This document shows positions 62,175-64,000 of a stretch of DNA of 64,000 nt, piece after piece; position 1 is the stretch's first letter, and each line of letters starts with the position of its first letter. The stretch comes from Brucella pseudogrignonensis. Lineage in GTDB: Bacteria; Pseudomonadota; Alphaproteobacteria; Rhizobiales; Rhizobiaceae. The notes beneath the pieces are model-generated. The model ran no database searches. It had not been told where the DNA came from and saw only the letters and a list, made by a program, of their open reading frames with translations. A program made the position numbers and the translations under genes. The stretch covers positions 1 through 64,000 of the forward strand of contig NZ_JAVLAT010000004.1 in assembly GCF_032190615.1 (NCBI RefSeq), written 5' to 3'.

Positions 62175-62435
62175 CTACAGGACACTGAATGACATGCCGC
62201 GCTGCCGATCAGTCTCCTCGACATCCAGGGATAAAAGATCATGAGCATCCGAAGGTTTCAGTTGCACTTTCTGGGCATCCATCGCGGCAGCGATAGCCTG
62301 CCTATTCCCCCAGAGTTTTCCCCGCCTGGTCGTATCCGGACCGTCGGCAGGCTCCGCAATACTAAATTCAATCTGGCCGGCATCAACACCGTCACAAATC
62401 AAACTGCCTGACCCGTTCAGGAATATAACACTCAA
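62175..62435 (-). CDS. Hypothetical protein
   Basis: 86 aa, starts with TTG 62435 preceded by GAGGAG at good spacing. The sequence (MSVIFLNGSGSLICDGVDAG, AMDAQKVQLKPSDAHDLLSL) is protein-like and acidic; family not recognised. Possibly another small accessory plasmid protein. Confidence 0.5.
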   Translation of the reverse strand: MSVIFLNGSGSLICDGVDAGQIEFSIAEPADGPDTTRRGKLWGNRQAIAAAMDAQKVQLKPSDAHDLLSLDVEETDRQRGMSFSVL

Positions 62436-62599
62436 GTCTGCGCCTCCTCACAAGAACTCCTACTGGTCATATGGTCAGCGGCTGCTTGGTTCAATGATCA
62501 ATTGATGGGGTGGCGGCGATACGAGGCGGTTGCGCGTCCCCCGCGCATTCAATAGTCTCCATCGGCAAAGCAAACGTCGCTCCATTTAAGAGGATTCAT

Positions 62600-62806
62600 A
62601 TGGCAACGGGCACGGTAAAATTTTTCAATTCTGACAAAGGTTTCGGTTTCATCACGCCAGAAAGTGGCGGCAGTGATGTTTTTGTGCATGTCTCCGGCTT
62701 AGCCCAAGCGGGCGTATCGCTCGGAGAAGGCCAGAAGGTCAGCTACGAAATCGGTCAGGATCGAAAGACTGGAAAAGCCAAAGCGGAAAACGTTCGACCG
62801 ATCTGA
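62600..62806 (+). CDS. cspA: Cold-shock protein (CspA family)
   Basis: 68 aa single cold-shock domain: [20 protein letters not shown] contains RNP1-like KGFGFI, and DVFVHVSGL contains RNP2 VFVH. RNA/ssDNA-binding chaperone of the cytoplasm. Ribosome binding site AAGAGGA precedes ATG 62600. Plasmid copies of csp genes are common in rhizobia; role here unclear. Confidence 0.95.
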   Translation: MATGTVKFFNSDKGFGFITPESGGSDVFVHVSGLAQAGVSLGEGQKVSYEIGQDRKTGKAKAENVRPI

Positions 62807-63006
62807 ATCGGCATCCCGCAGATTTTTCGCCACGTCCACCGCTGCAATCTGGCGGCGATGGTCTTCGTACGAGCGGCCTACGCTTATATTTCCGATCTCC
62901 CTTAATCAGCGGTATTCCGTGCGAGCTTTGCTGAGAACCGGATCTGAGACGCCCGTCTTCTTTGGTTTCCGTCGGCGAACCGGTTACCCGTACGAAAGCC
63001 GCTCGC

Positions 63007-63288
63007 CTAACGGTTCGAACGTCGAAAAAGGGAAAACCAGTGCGACAAGCAAATCAACGCCAGACCGGCCATGAGAATTAACCCGAGCGTGAAAAAACCA
63101 CTGAGAGCCCAGAATATGATGGGGTTATCGCTCATATAAACGTCCGGTCCTTGTCGATTGACGATCCTTCCGCTCTGTATGACGCCAACGAGACCTTGTG
63201 CACCAGCCCAGACCAGCCAACAAAGCAATCCCGTGAACAGGCCCGAGCCCAGAATTTGGCTTATTCGCGATAAACGTTTCCAACTCAT
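63007..63288 (-). CDS. Small membrane protein downstream of the second repC
   Basis: 93 aa from ATG 63288. Two transmembrane helices (LGSGLFTGLLCWLVWAGAQG and FWALSGFFTLGLILMAGLAL). 32 bases after the second repC on the same strand, so probably co-transcribed. Family not recognised. The 200 bases to its left hold no gene. Confidence 0.55.
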   Translation of the reverse strand: MSWKRLSRISQILGSGLFTGLLCWLVWAGAQGLVGVIQSGRIVNRQGPDVYMSDNPIIFWALSGFFTLGLILMAGLALICLSHWFSLFRRSNR

Positions 63289-63320
63289 GGCTGTGCCTTA
63301 AGAAACGGGTCAAAACAGTG

Positions 63321-64000
63321 TCATATTGAGGCGAGATGCCCACTTGCCTTCATTCCTGAAAACAGGAGCTGGCGAATTGAAAAGGTCCCTCCCCTCGCCT
63401 TCTGTGTCAGAGATCGTAGATATCCGCCAGGCGAATTGATGGTCGATAGTTTCTGCAGGATCCAGGCAATAGCGGTCGAGGTGATTTCTAGTCCCATGAA
63501 ACGGATCGCTTCCTGATAGGCTGACTGAGTGATGCCGAGAAAGCCTGAGACTATCCGCGAGGCATCGTGAAGCTCACGCCATGTGCCAATTCCTTTCGCA
63601 CCATATTCGCGAATATCTGGACAGGATCGAAGCACCTGATCGAGAGAAATGGATGGCGTTAATTCGCCAGAAATTCCTTCTTCCGGCTTCACAGAAACTA
63701 GTGTATCCGCGGAAGGCGCGTTCAAATCAATATTTTCGCCATTTTGAGATTCAAAAAGGGATTCTGGCAGGGATTCATTATGCTGCCGCTCATATTGAGC
63801 GACGCTGGCGCTCATTTCCGGAACAATCTCTATCGTTTTCAGAGCGATAGCCAATTCACCACGAATGGTTTCAAAACTGGCCCTGATCGCGGACAGTTCA
63901 TCAAGACATGCACGACGAGGGATAGCGTCGACAATGGAGCGGAAGCGAACGAACAATGCTTCGACACACTCACTAAGCTCACCTGTTTCTTCGGCCTTAC
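63321..64000 (-). CDS. repC: Second RepC replication initiator (partial, C-terminal part)
   Basis: The frame is open to the right window edge, so at least 226 codons of the C-terminal part are present. Hallmarks: SLDQVLRSCPDIREYGAKGI, TWRELHDASRIVSGFLGITQ, then WILQKLSTINSPGGYLRSLT and ends with IRQLLFSGMKA. The PGGYLRxLTxKAxxGxF motif agrees with the first RepC but the overall sequence is quite different, so it is not a recent duplicate. In a repABC operon repA and repB would lie beyond 64000. Confidence 0.9.
   Translation of the reverse strand, partial: KAEETGELSECVEALFVRFRSIVDAIPRRACLDELSAIRASFETIRGELAIALKTIEIVPEMSASVAQYERQHNESLPESLFESQNGENIDLNAPSADTLVSVKPEEGISGELTPSISLDQVLRSCPDIREYGAKGIGTWRELHDASRIVSGFLGITQSAYQEAIRFMGLEITSTAIAWILQKLSTINSPGGYLRSLTQKARGGTFSIRQLLFSGMKASGHLASI

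Noticed and set aside
1..64000. CRISPR arrays, tRNA or rRNA genes
   Set aside because: No regularly spaced repeats, and no cloverleaf or ribosomal sequence was recognised on either strand by eye.

Overview
The window looks like a segment of a large conjugative plasmid (or plasmid-like replicon) from an alphaproteobacterium of the Hyphomicrobiales, such as Brucella/Ochrobactrum, Rhizobium or relatives. The evidence is two RepC-type replication initiators (the initiator of repABC plasmids), a repABC-style counter-transcribed RNA terminator, a VirB/VirD4 type IV secretion operon, a MOBP-type relaxase with a nic-like sequence, ParA partition genes, and a broken fragment of a rhizobial-type pyruvate carboxylase. 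No tRNA, rRNA, CRISPR array or intact insertion sequence was seen.

Region 1 (1-26150) is a catabolic block. An IclR-type regulator fused to an SMP-30/lactonase-like domain runs off the left edge and diverges from an enolase-superfamily dehydratase, an HpcH/HpaI aldolase, an alpha/beta hydrolase and a tautomerase. Two dead gene fragments (pyruvate carboxylase, Gfo/Idh/MocA oxidoreductase) lie among them. Then come a dipeptide-type ABC transporter, an amidase, two related GntR/FCD regulators, a second enolase-superfamily enzyme, a shikimate-dehydrogenase-like protein, a ribose-type ABC transporter, a hydantoinase/oxoprolinase A-B pair and a uronate-dehydrogenase-like SDR. Palindromic sites built from TATTG/CAATA half-sites precede both transport operons and the second GntR gene, so I infer one GntR regulon. 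The substrate is unknown; a sugar acid, lactone or amide-containing compound would fit.

Region 2 (26487-45856) is the conjugation block. It has an RcgR-like putative lactone hydrolase and an RcgA-like membrane protein, a TrbM/KikA-like protein, small membrane proteins and three tandem secreted nuclease-fold proteins on the minus strand. These diverge from a tightly packed operon: virB1, virB2, virB3, virB4, a second lytic transglycosylase with a VirB5-like N-terminus, virB5, a small lipoprotein, virB6, virB8, virB9, virB10, virB11, virD4.

Region 3 (46046-57881) holds stability, defence and mobilisation genes: an AbiEi/AbiEii pair, the relaxase and MobC with a putative oriT, parA plus a ribbon-helix-helix partner, an XRE regulator, a StbDE/RelBE-type toxin-antitoxin pair, an ArdC-like antirestriction protein, a Fic toxin gene inactivated at its active site with a possible antitoxin still intact, and a DUF736 gene.

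Region 4 (58561-64000) is the replication region: a stand-alone repC with its antisense RNA, several small genes, a ProQ/FinO-family RNA chaperone, a cold-shock protein, and the 3' part of a second repC that enters from the right edge.
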